Shown in pieces: positions 10,413-21,120 of a DNA stretch of 62,118 nt (position 1 is its first letter; the number at the start of each line of letters is the position of its first letter). The position numbers and the translations under genes are program-made. Origin of the DNA: Larix sibirica (taxonomy: Eukaryota > Streptophyta > Pinopsida > Pinales > Pinaceae); NCBI GenBank assembly GCA_004151065.3, contig NWUY0304683684.1, positions 1 through 62,118 of the forward strand, read 5' to 3'. Below the pieces are notes generated by a model, which was not told where the DNA came from, made no database searches, and worked only from the letters and a program-made list of their open reading frames with translations.

Positions 10413-10917
10413 AAAACTTCACTCCCCAAAAACAACTATTTAAGGCCTTTCAGTCGCATCCAACCAAAATATTGATTGAGCCGCCATTCATTGTCCGTCC
10501 ATAAAGAGTCATTATATCTGAGAGCGTAGGACTACCCGCCCGTAAGGATAAAACATGACATTACTCAAGCTATCACGCTTCCAAAGCCTGCTACTTCCTA
10601 CTACTTAACCTTTCCGTTGTTCCTGGTTTTCGTCCCTCGACCGACCTCCTCGACCTGAAGGTCGCATAAATGCCCTAAATTAGTCTTAAGAGCGCCAAAT
10701 AAAAGGATAAATGTGGTTGTTCGCCAATGAAATAAAGGTCAGGTCGCACGTTGATGCTGCAACTAATGGATTGGGAATAAGTTAAGAGAGTGGCTTGCTG
10801 ATAACTATATATAAACAGAGTTGAGATCCGTTATCCAGCAAGGTTATATATATATATAAAGATACCTCACCACTTGAGTATTAAGGGTCAGGTTCCCACC
10901 ACATGTCCAGGGTAAGG
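10413..10917. other. No feature recognised
   Basis: No gene or clear repeat apart from a short TATATA microsatellite at about 10845-10858. Bases 10625-10655 carry the near-palindromic CGACCGACCTCCTCGACC word. Confidence 0.5.
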
Positions 10918-12045
10918 CTGCATGAGTCCGTGTAATCTATCGTATGATCCATTTAGTACCCCAGTCCCCAAGACCTCCACAAAGTTATTTTGGTATGGGC
11001 CTAGTATTTTATTATTGACGAAAATAGCATTTACTGCAATTTCCCTCGGGATAAATAGTTGTTCCCCCAGCATGATGAAGATGGAGCGAATACTACAACG
11101 AGTGCTGATGAGGTTATACTAAGCATAGGGGTTGGCACCACTATTATATCCAGTGGAGGTTAGTTAGGCCTAGTGATTTTTAGTCAAAAATAAGTAGGTA
11201 TGGGTACATAACACAGTTCCTTTATAGGGGTTATAATCCAGTTGCATGCGTTATAATAGTTATTTGGGGTAAGACCCATATGAACATGATGAGAGCCATA
11301 GCATGAGTAGTGGTATATGTTAACTCTCAGCATAAGGAGTCTTTTTGGTAAGCGGCAGTATTAATCATATAAGAGCAATATTAGATTAGGTATGGATAGA
11401 TAATAAGATCAGCAGGGGCCTCAAGGTACCGGAGCTCTTCTTCCATAGGTTCCTATTTTGCTGCTGTTCCACTAGGTCTTCTATGTGTCCAGACCCCTTT
11501 CAATATCTACTTTCATAAGTTCGTGATTTATAGGGTAGTTATTTAACCAAGCATGATATCGCCATGGATGGATACGTCCTTTTTAGGGCAAATACAACAA
11601 TTCCAACATAACTTCTTTAACACATTGGTTGGGACATATATTACCCACTTCCCTATTGGTCAAAATGGTACTAATTTAATCATCCAACCTGAGATATGGG
11701 TGTACTATCACTGTGATCCATCCCTATGTGATCCACTGGAACCATAGAATAAATGTCCTCCCATGTTCATTTGGTTGGGCATGAGTCTGTGGTATATTTA
11801 CCCATTGGGCATTACCACTAGCATGAGAAGAGTCCGTCATGATAGGAGTCCGTGTGAGTAAATGATTCATCTCCCATATATATATATATATATATGAGCA
11901 CTATGATAAGAGGTAGGTTCACACGCGATAGAGTCGTTACATCCAGCCAGCATGAGTCCTGCCTGTTAAAGAGGTATTATGATCTCTTAGCACCCAACCA
12001 AATTACTATAGGATATCACCATGGATACGTCCTTGCTAGACAGGC
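10918..12045. repeat. Mosaic of degenerate repeats incl. AGCATGAGTCC and CACCATGGATACGTCC (family C)
   Basis: The word GCATGAG with a following TCC or TCTG recurs at about 10920, 11302, 11780, 11820 and 11950. Two longer related blocks, ATCGCCATGGATGGATACG-TCC (about 11559-11580) and ATATCACCATGGATACGTCC (about 12013-12032), match family C blocks at 60.17 and 60.58 kb (ATGTCACCATGGATACGTTG). A TA microsatellite lies at 11877-11896. Frames here (10888-11122, 11553-11747) are short and repetitive, so I do not call a gene. Confidence 0.5.
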
Positions 12046-12200
12046 ATAAGAAAAATATAAGTAATGAAAGCGTGGGTATATAATTTGTACTGGGCCATAT
12101 TCCTGGGTGACGTTGGACTGTGCATCCTGAATTCGAACTAAATACAAATTGAATGGCGGGAATGGCAGGGATTATGTAGGTTTTCATTTTACAATCAATT

Positions 12201-12446
12201 ATGCTTACAGTTCTTATCCTTATGTTATTTATGCTTCTTTATGTTAACCCATTAATTACGTGCTTTCTGTATCCTGATCTGAAATCACCGCTTGAATTTG
12301 TTCCTAATAACTTATTGCTAATGCCTTCCGTTCAGTCCGCATTAACCCCCCCCCCTTACGCCCGGAGAGGTAAAGAGAGCGTGGTCCCTCGTAACACCCA
12401 CGAAACGAAAGAGAGGGAACAACGAATGAAAGACATGCATGAATAA
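12201..12446 (+). CDS. Small putative membrane protein, 81 aa, unknown
   Basis: An ATG-started frame encodes a very hydrophobic N-terminus (MLTVLILMLFMLLYVNPLIT, residues 1-20, continuing to about 25) followed by a Pro-containing linker (TPPPYARRGKES around residues 50-62) and a strongly charged C-terminus (ETKEREQRMKDMHE). One membrane helix plus a basic/acidic tail is a protein-like layout and uses an ATG start close to the helix, which chance frames rarely give. No ribosome-binding element is expected in plant mitochondria. I do not recognise a family. A run of nine C bases in the linker (about 12347-12355) means a one-base length error would break the frame. Confidence 0.3.
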   Translation: MLTVLILMLFMLLYVNPLITCFLYPDLKSPLEFVPNNLLLMPSVQSALTPPPYARRGKESVVPRNTHETKEREQRMKDMHE

Positions 12447-12768
12447 AGTAGTTTTACCCTTTATTATCCCTCCGTAAAACCGAAAGAGAGAGGTGTACGA
12501 CAGCTTGTTTTACACAATTACAGGTGGGGATATTCATACGCACACAGAAATACATTCAAATATAGCCAGGTAGTGTGTGCCATTCAGTTCGGGTTGAGCC
12601 ATTCACGCTGGTCAGGTAATCAGTATGGAGTATCACCGGTTTCAATGGTTGTTATGGGTGCGCCAGCCTAACGTAATCACCACTTAGCCTAACGGGGTTT
12701 TTATCGCCTAAAAGCGAGCAAGCAGCAATTGCAGCAAAACTAGCGAGTACCTCCCCTCCCCCTAGCTG

Positions 12769-12800
12769 TTTGAAACGTCGTGAAATGAATCATTAAAAAA
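12769..12800 (+). repeat. Family D repeat copy (GAAACGTNGTGAAATG)
   Basis: TTTGAAACGTCGTGAAATGA followed by an A-rich run. Relatives are at 18059-18093, 39601-39640, 53121-53165 and 53591-53640. As in the other copies, C-rich or AGC-rich DNA (AGCGAGCAAGCAGC at about 12713-12726) lies upstream. Confidence 0.6.
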
Positions 12801-12816
12801 AGGTCCAGAGGTCTTG

Positions 12817-12890
12817 CGCTTCTGAGGGCAAGGAGCGAGGATACGAGCCGCTTGCCCTCAGACCTAAGAAGGGCAAGGAGAATTTCACTT
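12817..12890 (-). repeat. Family B repeat, inverted copy of 10.3 kb element
   Basis: Read on the minus strand this is CTCCTTGCCCTTCTTAGGTC, then GAGGGCAAGCGGCTCGTATC, matching 10314-10360 with a few substitutions and indels. The two form a diverged inverted pair 2.5 kb apart. In both places AATTTCACTTTAA lies just to the right in the same (plus) orientation, which suggests the pair was not made by one simple inversion. Confidence 0.6.
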
Positions 12891-15339
12891 TAAATGTAAG
12901 TTGGGTTCCTGATATCAGTTCCAAAATCGCGTTTCCATAGAGCTCAAATGTTTATATAAATAATTTATTATTCCTCCCCCCAATTAAGACAAACAAGGAT
13001 ATAAGCACGCTCAATTTGCCTTTATTTAAAGGGAATAGAATTTTTCTGCTTAAGCCATCTTTATCCTGCACCTGGCCTGGTTGGATAGAATTAACCTTAA
13101 ATGCATTAAATTATCCTTGCCCTCATGTTTTCCCTTCTTTCTTCTCCCTTCCTTCACCAGTGACCATGAAAACAATAAATAAGTAAGCTCTTACTAGGTT
13201 AATAACACGACTTGCGCATAAGAGACCCACTTCATCCTATTTCTGTGGGTCGGTGGATAGTGCAAGCTAAAGCGTAGATATGCAACACGTATAGATGCGG
13301 CAATCTTAGCATAAGCAATGACCTAAAAGGGAAACGATATTGGACAAAGCATCATACTCTTATGCCTCGTTGGTAAATGTCATAAAAGAATTATTTATAG
13401 GAAGCCTTACCAGTTAAGCTTCTCTATGCGAGTCTCATATGTCCTTGATTTAACTACTATAAATATGCATCATGCTCTCTATTGCATCTACGCTGGTTGG
13501 TTTATACTTCTACCCCAGCAGAACAGACAAGTGAGTTCAGGTTGTTGTTCCCTAGTGCAGAAATAGTTTGGAACAACTTATCTATGCGTGCATCAATAGA
13601 AAAGAAGAAGCCATGATTGCATTCTACTTAATGGTGTTGATAGAACAAGTGATAGACTATATGCAAATAGGGACTACTACAAACTAACAGGCGCCTCAAA
13701 ACAAGTAAGTTTATTATACCAATATAGATATAACATACAAGTGAAACTTAGACGTGAACTGTGGAGCTTAGCCGCCTTAATATACTAGCTTTGTTCCATA
13801 TGAAAATATCCTATAGTAAGAGGTTGTAGTAGGTTTGGCCGCAATGGCAAATTATGCAGGTTCTATTTATATGGACTGCCTTAAGGTATTGCTTTAGTGA
13901 TACCTTTAGTTTTCCAGAAGACTCATCATTTATTACCTTTTTGGAGGGGATTCATCTCAACCATAAAAATTGAGTTACTTAGCAGGCCAAACGCCAAATG
14001 AGAATATTTTTTGATGAAATCTGTGCCACACCAACAAAACAAACATGGGGATGCATGGATGCAATTCAATTAAATAGCTCCACGATGGAATGGAATTGTA
14101 GAGAGGGGAACCTAGCATGTAGCTCGTTAAGTCACCAACAACATGGGCGAAAATCATTAGGGAAAGGGTTTCCTTGGCCTCCCTTCTTAGGTCGTGGTCG
14201 TTGTTCATTTCCTCCTTCTAATGAGGTCGAGTATAACGTCGAGATGTGAGTCCAATAGTAACATCATGTAGAGACCTGGATCAAAAGTATATTATATATG
14301 CGCTTTAAACCTGCCAATAGCGTTGGTTGTTCGCTGTTGTTTAAATAGGCCTTCTTCATAGAGAGCCTAGTTTCTGTATATTTTCCTCCAAAGTCCCAGG
14401 TAAAGGCAGCACGTCCCCATAGCAATAAGTTGAAAGAGGTTGAGAGCAGCTTCTCAATAGAATGTTTGTTCCACTCATGCATGGATAAATAGAATTAGAG
14501 TTTCTTCCTTACTTAACACTTACTTGGAACCTTGGAGCAACACCTGGCATTTAAAACCTGGGCTATGAACTGGACTACTCTGTAAGGTCTCTCCATTGGC
14601 TCATGGCCTCAACTGGTGCCTTCGCTGCTCCTCACCAATTGTTGTGTCAGAGTCTTATAACAGCAGGGGAATGAGGAGTGGTTACCCACAACCTCACATT
14701 TTGGTTAAGTAAACAACATAAGGGCACAACAACCTATAGCTTTGCCTATAGCTTATTCGCTGGAGCAGAAGTTATTATGTCTCTTTTTTAAATGGCACAT
14801 TATAGAATATAGCCAATTTTGTACTTCTAATTTTCTAAATCTTATTGCTTTTGGAACTACCACGGACACACAACCTTTGTATTCGGGGATACATCCTCAA
14901 CTTAAGATTGTTTTTGCACTCATGCGGAGTAGTTAGTCTCTGTGACCTTTACTGTGAGTATATTTCCTCCTTCTTATTGGTTGGAGGACCGACTCAGACT
15001 TTATTGCCCTAAGGCCATTTGATAAAACTTATTAATGCATATTTTTGGACATAGTCCCATTCATAGTCCAAGGTGCTATAGTACTTAACTCCAACCAAGG
15101 GTATAATAGACATACACTTTACGGGTTGTAAACCCTACTCATCTATTTGTAACTCTATCTATATCTGAAGGATGAGGGGATAGCCAACTAGGCAAACCAT
15201 CATAGCTGGAAGGAAAGAGGATAGCATTGCGAAAACATCCATCATAGTCGACTGGATGGAAGGAAGGAGGTGAGCGTCAGCGAACCATAGCCAAGGAGGA
15301 AAATGATGGGTGAACATTGCGAACCATAGCTGGCAGGGT
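12891..15339. other. Gene-free stretch
   Basis: No gene is supported over 2.4 kb. Frames at 13975-14249 (both strands), 14264-14482 and 14742-14936 are short and unremarkable. Family C core words occur at about 13271-13300 (AGCGTAGATATGC and ACACGTATAGATGCGG). Between 15185 and 15345 a degenerate repeat of CATAGC-TGG-GGAAGGAGG and GCGAACCATAGC words recurs about four times. Confidence 0.45.
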
Positions 15340-15890
15340 GGTGCTCTCTCATCAACGTTTTCACTCGTTGAATTTGCATCATCTCCACGTGTAGTAATAT
15401 ATGTGGCTTCTATTGTAAACCCGGTCCTCAGACGGGCGAAAAGTGGTAGGTCCTCCGACTCGAGTCAGCAATAAGAAGTGTGGTGTTTGTAAATTCCGCT
15501 TCTAAGAGCTCCAGCAAATGACTCTACTTGATATGGTACCTACATATGATGTAACTATATCGACGTTTTCTAACTAGAAATAAATACATTATACAATAAT
15601 AGTGGAATTTACATTTATCTGTGTGGATATTTAAGTCCTGGCATTGCTATGGCAGCTGGTTTAACTCGCATGGAAGCTTCTCTAATAAGAAGCTCTCACC
15701 GGAAACAGGCCAATTACTTTCTTATTTCCAAAGAAGAGATGAAAACAGAGCAAACAACCAACCAATGCTCTATATACGGTACAGATAAAAATGAGCATCT
15801 CTACGGTATTAACATCTGATACTTGCTAGCATATTAATATAGGATATAACCATATAGACGTTTTCACATGTGAGACTTGCATAGAGACTT
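15340..15890. repeat. Family C repeat cluster
   Basis: Contains GCATCATCTCCACGTGTAGT (15377-15396), two ACGTTTTC blocks with TATCGACG or TATAGACG (about 15560 and 15857), and GCTATGGCAGCTGGTTTAAC (about 15647-15666). The last word recurs as GCTATGGCAGCAGCAGGTTT at about 60410, also close to AGACGTTG and GGCATCT words. The order of motifs is partly conserved between 15.5-15.9 and 60.1-60.5 kb, which indicates a composite element of a few hundred bases rather than isolated short words. Confidence 0.5.
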
Positions 15891-16193
15891 TTTGCAAAAG
15901 CCCCAAATAGATTGATAGTAGTAATTATCATTGTGTGTGAGGTAAACCCAAACAATAAAATGATCCATGTATGCATTCGTAACAACAAACAATATGGGTT
16001 TGTTTGTTTGTTTTGTTCTAAATAGTAGAAAAACTCCTCTATGCTACTTGTTCAAAAATAGAAAGAATAAGAAATAGAGTTATCCATTCTTTCTTTGAAA
16101 CGAGTTCCAAGTTTTCAATTTTAAGAGCTTTCATTTTGAGATGGTAAATTAAGTAAGAAAGATTGCATATCCAGATTATATAGAAGTGCTCAC

Positions 16194-16449
16194 GTAGCCT
16201 ACCTATCAATATGGTAAATTCAGTATGCAAAGATGGCGTTTACCATCCGGAGTTATACTAGCTGTACCACGAAGCCCCCCCCACTCTAATAAGCTAACCT
16301 CGCTGCATAAGAAGACACAAGGTTACCCTATTAACATACACCCAAAACAGGCACCAGGTTCCGGCGGTCCAGTTGATCCAAACACCTTTACCAAAATAGC
16401 CTATTTTTTTTTCCAAGTGATCAACAGAGTTAGTCACAGCCGGTTTTGA
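16194..16449 (+). pseudogene. Family A fragment fused to coding-like plus-strand frame
   Basis: The left part (CCTATCAATATGGTAAATTC to GGCG, 16200-16240) is a family A copy, reading YQYGKFSMQRW. The same frame continues to a stop at 16447-16449 through KKTQGYPINIHPKQAPGSGG and PVDPNTFTKIAYFF. The plus translation lacks Cys and is protein-like. The overlapping minus frame (16294-16515) is also open, with YFGKGVWINWTAGTWCLFW, so the true sense strand cannot be settled by eye. A second, shorter family A word (GAGATGGTAAATTAAG) lies at 16138-16153. No ATG opens the plus frame upstream of the repeat. I do not know the function. Confidence 0.25.
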
Positions 16450-17749
16450 CCAAGCACTATGAAAATAAAAAGCAAGGTTATTGATAACAAATTGGGCCCA
16501 TGTTGGGTGAAGCAATGAGTAAAGTATGATACACTAAAAACAACGGGTGCGCTAGCATGCACGTAAATAAAGGCAAAGTAGGGTAAATGAAGTAAATAGA
16601 TCAAAGTGGAAAGTACCTTGACAATATGAGACAATTTTTTAATTAGTGGGCACCACTGTGGATACCTACCTTCGAGTTACCTACCATACGACCTGGACCT
16701 GGTCGATCTATACCAACCGTTTTCATTTCTTAATCTTAAGAGGGAGGCACAACTATATAAGACCCAGAATGGATTCCATACATCCCTACATTATACAACC
16801 TTTACCACTATGCTCCTTAACTTATGTGTCCTTATGACAGACACTTACGCTATGCAACAGGTTACTACCTCAATGCCACATTGTGCTAGAGCCTTACTGC
16901 CATACACACACAGAAGGATATATACAGATATACAGAATAGCGTAGAAATACAATAGCTACAGTGCTGAGCAGCTATAGAGGTAGATTTATTTGCTCATAA
17001 CCCTATCTGGATCCATATCGAGATGGGGATGGGGATCCATAGCCAGCGGTTTCACCCGAAACAAAGCAAGCAACAGAGCCAATTGTTTAACCAATTGAAC
17101 CAGTACTAATAATCACAAGGGTCTGTTGGATAACCAAAAATGGTCGCAAGTGAGTATTCATAGTACAATGTTTTGGGAGCAAATTCATTATGGTGAAGTA
17201 ACAAAGCCAGTTCGAGGGCCTGGTTTTTGGTGGGATATATTAGGGCCAGTTTCAGATCTCAATACATAGCCCGAAAGGAAGTCATATGTTTACCTAGAAT
17301 CTGTTAATGTGCCAGTCCTACTACCCTAAAGGATATAGTTTTCCAATTCTTCCCTAGCGAACAGCAAGTTGTGGGAGTCAATAGTGTTTTCACAGTTACA
17401 TATCCATTACTCCCATGGGAACATGGTTGGCGAAACATATATATTTTCTAAACGGAGATATCCCTGGGAGGAACGGAGAGAATAAACCTGCTTCATTTCA
17501 CCTTCTGACGAAGAACTTTCGCTTTGATTTAATAATACAACCTACGACTACCTATCGTGACAAACTACACTACCCCATGCTAACTACATACCATTGGGAT
17601 TATAACCAGGACTAACCCAGAATAAATAAGAGCGGTGCTACCAACCAGTAAAAGCTGGGAATCCACAATAAACAGAAAATACTGTTACGGATGGATATGC
17701 TTTGACAATTGTGAAAGCCAACAGCTTTTTTTTGGTTTGCTCTAACGGG
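16450..17749. other. No gene recognised
   Basis: Frames at 16434-16634 (minus), 16646-16837 and 17415-17615 (plus) are 63-66 codons and indistinguishable from chance. No tRNA or strong repeat is visible. Confidence 0.5.
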
Positions 17750-18093
17750 AGCTTCTTCGGGTGATTTCAATCAGCCCTCGGTTTCATTTGTGAAGCCTCG
17801 GGTTTTACCAGCCCACCTCTCTCTTCGACCAGCCCATGGTGACAAGGATGTCCCCCATTTTAGAGCTTGTTTCTTCGACCAGCCATTGTTTCTTTTCCCA
17901 GCCCGTTTCATTTATTTTACCATCCCCGGTTGATTCTTATTTTATCAGCAAGCCCTTGGGTTATCCCAGCAAGCGGTTCCTCTCCTCTCCCAGCAAGCGA
18001 CGAGGGACCAAATCTGAAAGCAATTGATATAACCAACCAACCAACCATCCTGCCTGCCATAGTGAAACTGTGTGAAATGGCATTCTGAAAAAG
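17750..18093 (+). repeat. CCAGC/TTCG-rich degenerate repeats ending in a family D copy
   Basis: CTTCTTCGGGTGATTTC (about 17751-17767) opens a run of TTCGACCAGCCC, CCCAGCAAGC and CCTCGG words that ends in ACCAACCAACCAACCATCC and the family D core GTGAAACTGTGTGAAATGG (18062-18080). The same order of words occurs at 46570-46700 and 52990-53150. The region encodes short Ser/Pro-rich frames that follow from the repeats. Confidence 0.55.
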
Positions 18094-19037
18094 TAAGAAA
18101 TAACTTGAAACCATCAGTTGGACAAAATCATATCAGGTTCAAAGGGTATTTTCCATAAAGCAAAAATGTAAATATAGATGATCTCTTGTTCAATCGCCTA
18201 GGTTTTTACTTAATAATTTGATGGCAATAACTCCTTCTTTACTCACAGCCAAGTACTGTAACACCTAAATCCATGTGTTCCACTGCACTGTTTAAGCTTT
18301 TGTTTTCCTATACACAAGATCCCGATCCATGAGCGCATCTTCAAGTAATTGGTGTCACTGCATATATGTCCTTGCCTATCTCATCTATATATTCAAAAGA
18401 ATTTTGAGGGGGACTTCCAAATGAAATTTTTACTTTTAGCTTCGGCACCCCATATTCATTCATAAGAGCTGGCAGCACAGCGAAGGGAGAACAAGTCTGG
18501 CAATAGCTACAACTGCGCAGAAACAGTTCTTACGTTATTGAATTTCAATTTAGTAAGGTAGCAAGCTCATCCTGTGGCCCAATTGCCTTTGCAATGTATC
18601 CAAATGTGTTCAACAGTTGCCTTTTAATCCCTTCTTATGAGATTGAAACATAGGGAAAACTTCTAATTTACCACTATCCTTTCTGGACTCGGTTCTTTAT
18701 AGAAGTCATATCTCGCCAAAGTATAATAAACCAATATTTTATATTAATTATGACTCAAATTAAAATAGATGCACTCTCATAGGGGCTGGTCAAACGAACA
18801 GTGGGGAAAGAGATATCTCAGGCGTACTATGTGGACGAGATCTCGTATTAGCTCTCACCCCGATCAAATGGAAGATGGATGGAGATAGTTCTCGCTTGAA
18901 ATGAATTCCCTTGTGATCACCCTTCTTTAACCGGATTGAAGCATTTAACCTTGAGGTTCAGGACAGAATAGAAACCCTGGCGCCCTTCTTTGCACTTGAT
19001 TGAAGCTTCGAACCCGGACAGCGTTGGGTAAATACCA
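18094..19037. other. No feature recognised
   Basis: No gene or distinct repeat. A 67-codon minus frame at 18958-19161 overlaps the better candidate that ends at 19038 and is treated as its shadow. Confidence 0.45.
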
Positions 19038-19361
19038 CTATGCTTGCTTGCACTGGCCAATGAGACTGAAAGCTTGCTTGCGCTGTGCCGCCAACAGTAA
19101 TAAATATAGATCGATACCGAGGAGCAGGAGGCATCCAGCAGTATAGGCAGCAGCTAAGCAAAAAAGGCTAGCTTTAGAATAAAACCAGCGATAATCGGGC
19201 CACCAGCCAGCAGTAACTTTAATCCGCGAGTAATAATATAAAAATGAAGTAAGAAAAGCAAACAATAACAAACCAGTTGGAATGGGTAAATATTGTCGTT
19301 CGGGGTGTTTCGTATGGTGGGCATCATCTTCTATGGTAATTTGTTGGGCAAAGGGTTCCAT
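19038..19361 (-). CDS. Putative two-helix membrane protein, 107 aa from ATG, unknown family
   Basis: The frame is open on the minus strand from 19499 (after a TAG at 19500-19502) to the stop at 19038-19040. The first ATG is at 19361 (MEPFAQQITIEDD), giving 107 residues. After a polar N-terminus (DDAHHTKHPERQ) come two hydrophobic stretches: PTGLLLFAFLTSFLYYYS at about residues 28-45, and SLFCLAAAYTAGCLLLLGID continuing LYLLLLAA at about 64-91. They are separated by an aromatic loop (GWWPDYRWFY), and the tail is basic and polar. This helix-loop-helix layout is protein-like. Coding-like sequence continues upstream of the ATG (SHLDGPIGLTFIGHPHSG), so an edited upstream start is possible. The upstream end of the frame lies inside a family A repeat. 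No known mitochondrial gene matches to my eye. Confidence 0.35.
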   Translation of the reverse strand: MEPFAQQITIEDDAHHTKHPERQYLPIPTGLLLFAFLTSFLYYYSRIKVTAGWWPDYRWFYSKASLFCLAAAYTAGCLLLLGIDLYLLLLAAQRKQAFSLIGQCKQA

Positions 19362-19452
19362 ACAAGCGAGTAAGTGATCACCGGGGTGTCGGAGTTTTGT
19401 GAGCTGTGCGTGAGAAGGCAAGCAAGTAAGAAAGCAATAACCAGAGTGTGGG

Positions 19453-19530
19453 TGGCCTATGAAGGTAAGACCTATCGGACCATCGAGATGGGAAATTTGC
19501 TAGTGCAAAGGTGGCGTGCCAGTTAGTCAA
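19453..19530 (+). repeat. Family A repeat copy
   Basis: Reads GTGGCCTATGAAGG, then CCATCGAGATGGGAAATTTG and CTAGTGCAAAGGTGGCGTGCC. One plus frame gives HRDGKFASAKVA, comparable to AYRDGKLTNERW at 47.67 kb and VYRGGKLTNTSG at 36.14 kb. It overlaps the 5' part of the minus-strand frame described at 19038-19361. Confidence 0.6.
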
Positions 19531-20019
19531 TAGGAGATCAGTACATAGAGCATATAGAGCATATCAATGAGAGCTGATTACCTTTTTATTTCATTTACAT
19601 TCTACTTAGACGGGAGTTGGATTAGGGAAGGAATAGAGAGATAAAGTAAATTTGAAACATCCTGAAATGCAATTCCATAGATAAAATAGATATATAATGA
19701 TGACTGTCTCTCGGCTGACCGGCTTGCAATTACCTCCCGGGAATTGAAAACTATGAGAGGTGGAGATGGAGATAAAGGGTATAGTTCGAGGGTTAGAGGA
19801 TAGAGAACATGGGAGGCTTAGATAGTACCTCGATGGGTAGTTAGATATTGTGAATGATGGGGAGTGGTAAAATGTGATAATGTGAAAATGCGGGTTACTT
19901 TTGCTGTAGGATTTATTCCTGAAAGCTTACTGTTGTAGGATTGGTTCCTGCTTAAATGGAGGGTACGTTATAATTAATCGGGGATTGAGATGAATTTAAA
20001 GTAGAAATAAAGCTAAGCA
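19531..20019. other. No gene recognised
   Basis: No gene. Bases 19900-19950 contain a short imperfect duplication of TGTAGGATTTATTCCTG and TGTAGGATTGGTTCCTG, 30 bases apart. Confidence 0.5.
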
Positions 20020-20240
20020 TCGACATCAACACCTGGCATCAACACTTGGATTGACTCCCGGCACTGACTATATGCACTGACATAGGTTCTTTCTTTATGC
20101 ATCGACAAGAGCTTAATGCACTGACTTCTTAGAGCTTCTCATTCCTGCACCGACCACCATAGGTGTTCATGCACTCACTGAGTAGAGATTCGATTAGTAG
20201 AGCTTCCCATTGTTTCCATCCCAACTGAGTAACCAAGCCG
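20020..20240. repeat. Degenerate tandem block (GCATCGACATCAACACCTGG / GCACTGAC)
   Basis: GCATCGAC, GCACTGAC and GCACCGAC words recur about nine times, with AACACCTGGCATCAACACTTGG at the left. A related patch at 39460-39560 contains CATCGAGTATCGGCATCGAC and ATCAACACCTGGC, so this repeat also has a dispersed copy. Confidence 0.55.
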
Positions 20241-20412
20241 AGTCGAGTAGCCAAGGCAAGCAATGAGACCGGCTTCAAATGATTGGCTATTGCTACACTA
20301 GCTGCAATATCCTTCTAGCTCTTACTGGCAAAGACACTTGGCATCGACCAACTAGCGGCAAAGAGTCCTGGCATAATAAGACTAACGGTTGGCATAATCC
20401 AAATCCTCCAGC

Positions 20413-20509
20413 TCCTCACCCTCCTTGGGTCGGGTGAGTCTTCTCCTCAACATAATAAATTTGGACTCTGCTCCTCTCCCTTTAGGTCGAGAGCTAAACG
20501 CACCTCAAC
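20413..20509 (+). repeat. Two family B copies in tandem
   Basis: CTCACCCTCCTTGGGTCGGG (20415-20434) is followed by CTCCTCTCCCTTTAGGTCG and GAGAGCTAAACGCACC (20470-20503). The second half matches the right half of the 10.3 kb copy (GAGCTAAACACGCACC). Confidence 0.6.
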
Positions 20510-20559
20510 AAAGTGTGTGAATCAACGTAAGTAACAGCAGCATTATTCTATTTACTGGT

Positions 20560-20870
20560 TAATGTTTCATGACTTTTCTGTTGGACTTGGTGGATATGAT
20601 CGGCAATGCTCGACTCTGGCAATTACCTTCTGGCAATGGACCTACTGGCTATGATACTGGCAATTCTTGTCTATCGGCTATGACAACTGGATGACAACTG
20701 GGCTATCAGCTATGAGAAAAGGCAATAAGCGACCTTCAGGCAATAATAACATGCAATGATAACCAGCTATTGGCTATCGGAAATACCAACAGGACCTTAT
20801 GGCTCTGCCCACAGATGTCTCTGACCTTAAGGCTATGATCGGCAATGACTGGTGCTTATGGGGGCTATCT
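20560..20870. repeat. Degenerate tandem block (GGCAATGA / CTGGCTATGA)
   Basis: The words GGCAAT, GGCTATGA and TATCGGCTATG recur about fifteen times with drifting spacing of roughly 15-25 bases. A small patch with the same vocabulary is at 48310-48360 (GGCTGCTATGACTG, GGCGGCTATG). No exact unit survives. Confidence 0.6.
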
Positions 20871-20889
20871 CTGTCTGGCGGATCCTTCC

Positions 20890-21120
20890 TCAAATGGACT
20901 AAGGCAAGTGCCTATAGGGCTTACTTTATAGACTAAGGCTTTCACTTTTTATGGAAGGCAAGTAGTAAAGAAAGAAAGAACTTAGGGCAAGTGTGGAACT
21001 TACGGGACTACAGCACTATAGTTATGGCCTTTCACTGACTTGAACTCGCTAAAGACAAAGACCAACAGGCATGTTACTAAGGCTAAAGCTTACACTCTAC
21101 TATGGAAAGCAAGTATGGGA
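20890..21120. repeat. Degenerate direct repeats (GACTAAGGCAAGTG / TATGGAAAGCAAGTA)
   Basis: ACTAAGGC, GGCAAGTG and TATGGAAGGCAAGTA words recur about seven times. An inverted relative lies at about 61550-61600 (ACTTAGGCAAGTGTCCATAGG) and a plus-strand patch at 9000-9055 (CTTGCCTTAGTCCATAG). Confidence 0.5.

Noticed and set aside
10918-11860. Hammerhead ribozyme cores (CATGAGTCCGTG and related words)
   Set aside because: The GAAAC strand and the helix pairing needed for a hammerhead are missing at each site.
13975-14482. Retrotransposon pol fragments
   Set aside because: Short frames on both strands have no catalytic motif (no YxDD, integrase or protease signature).
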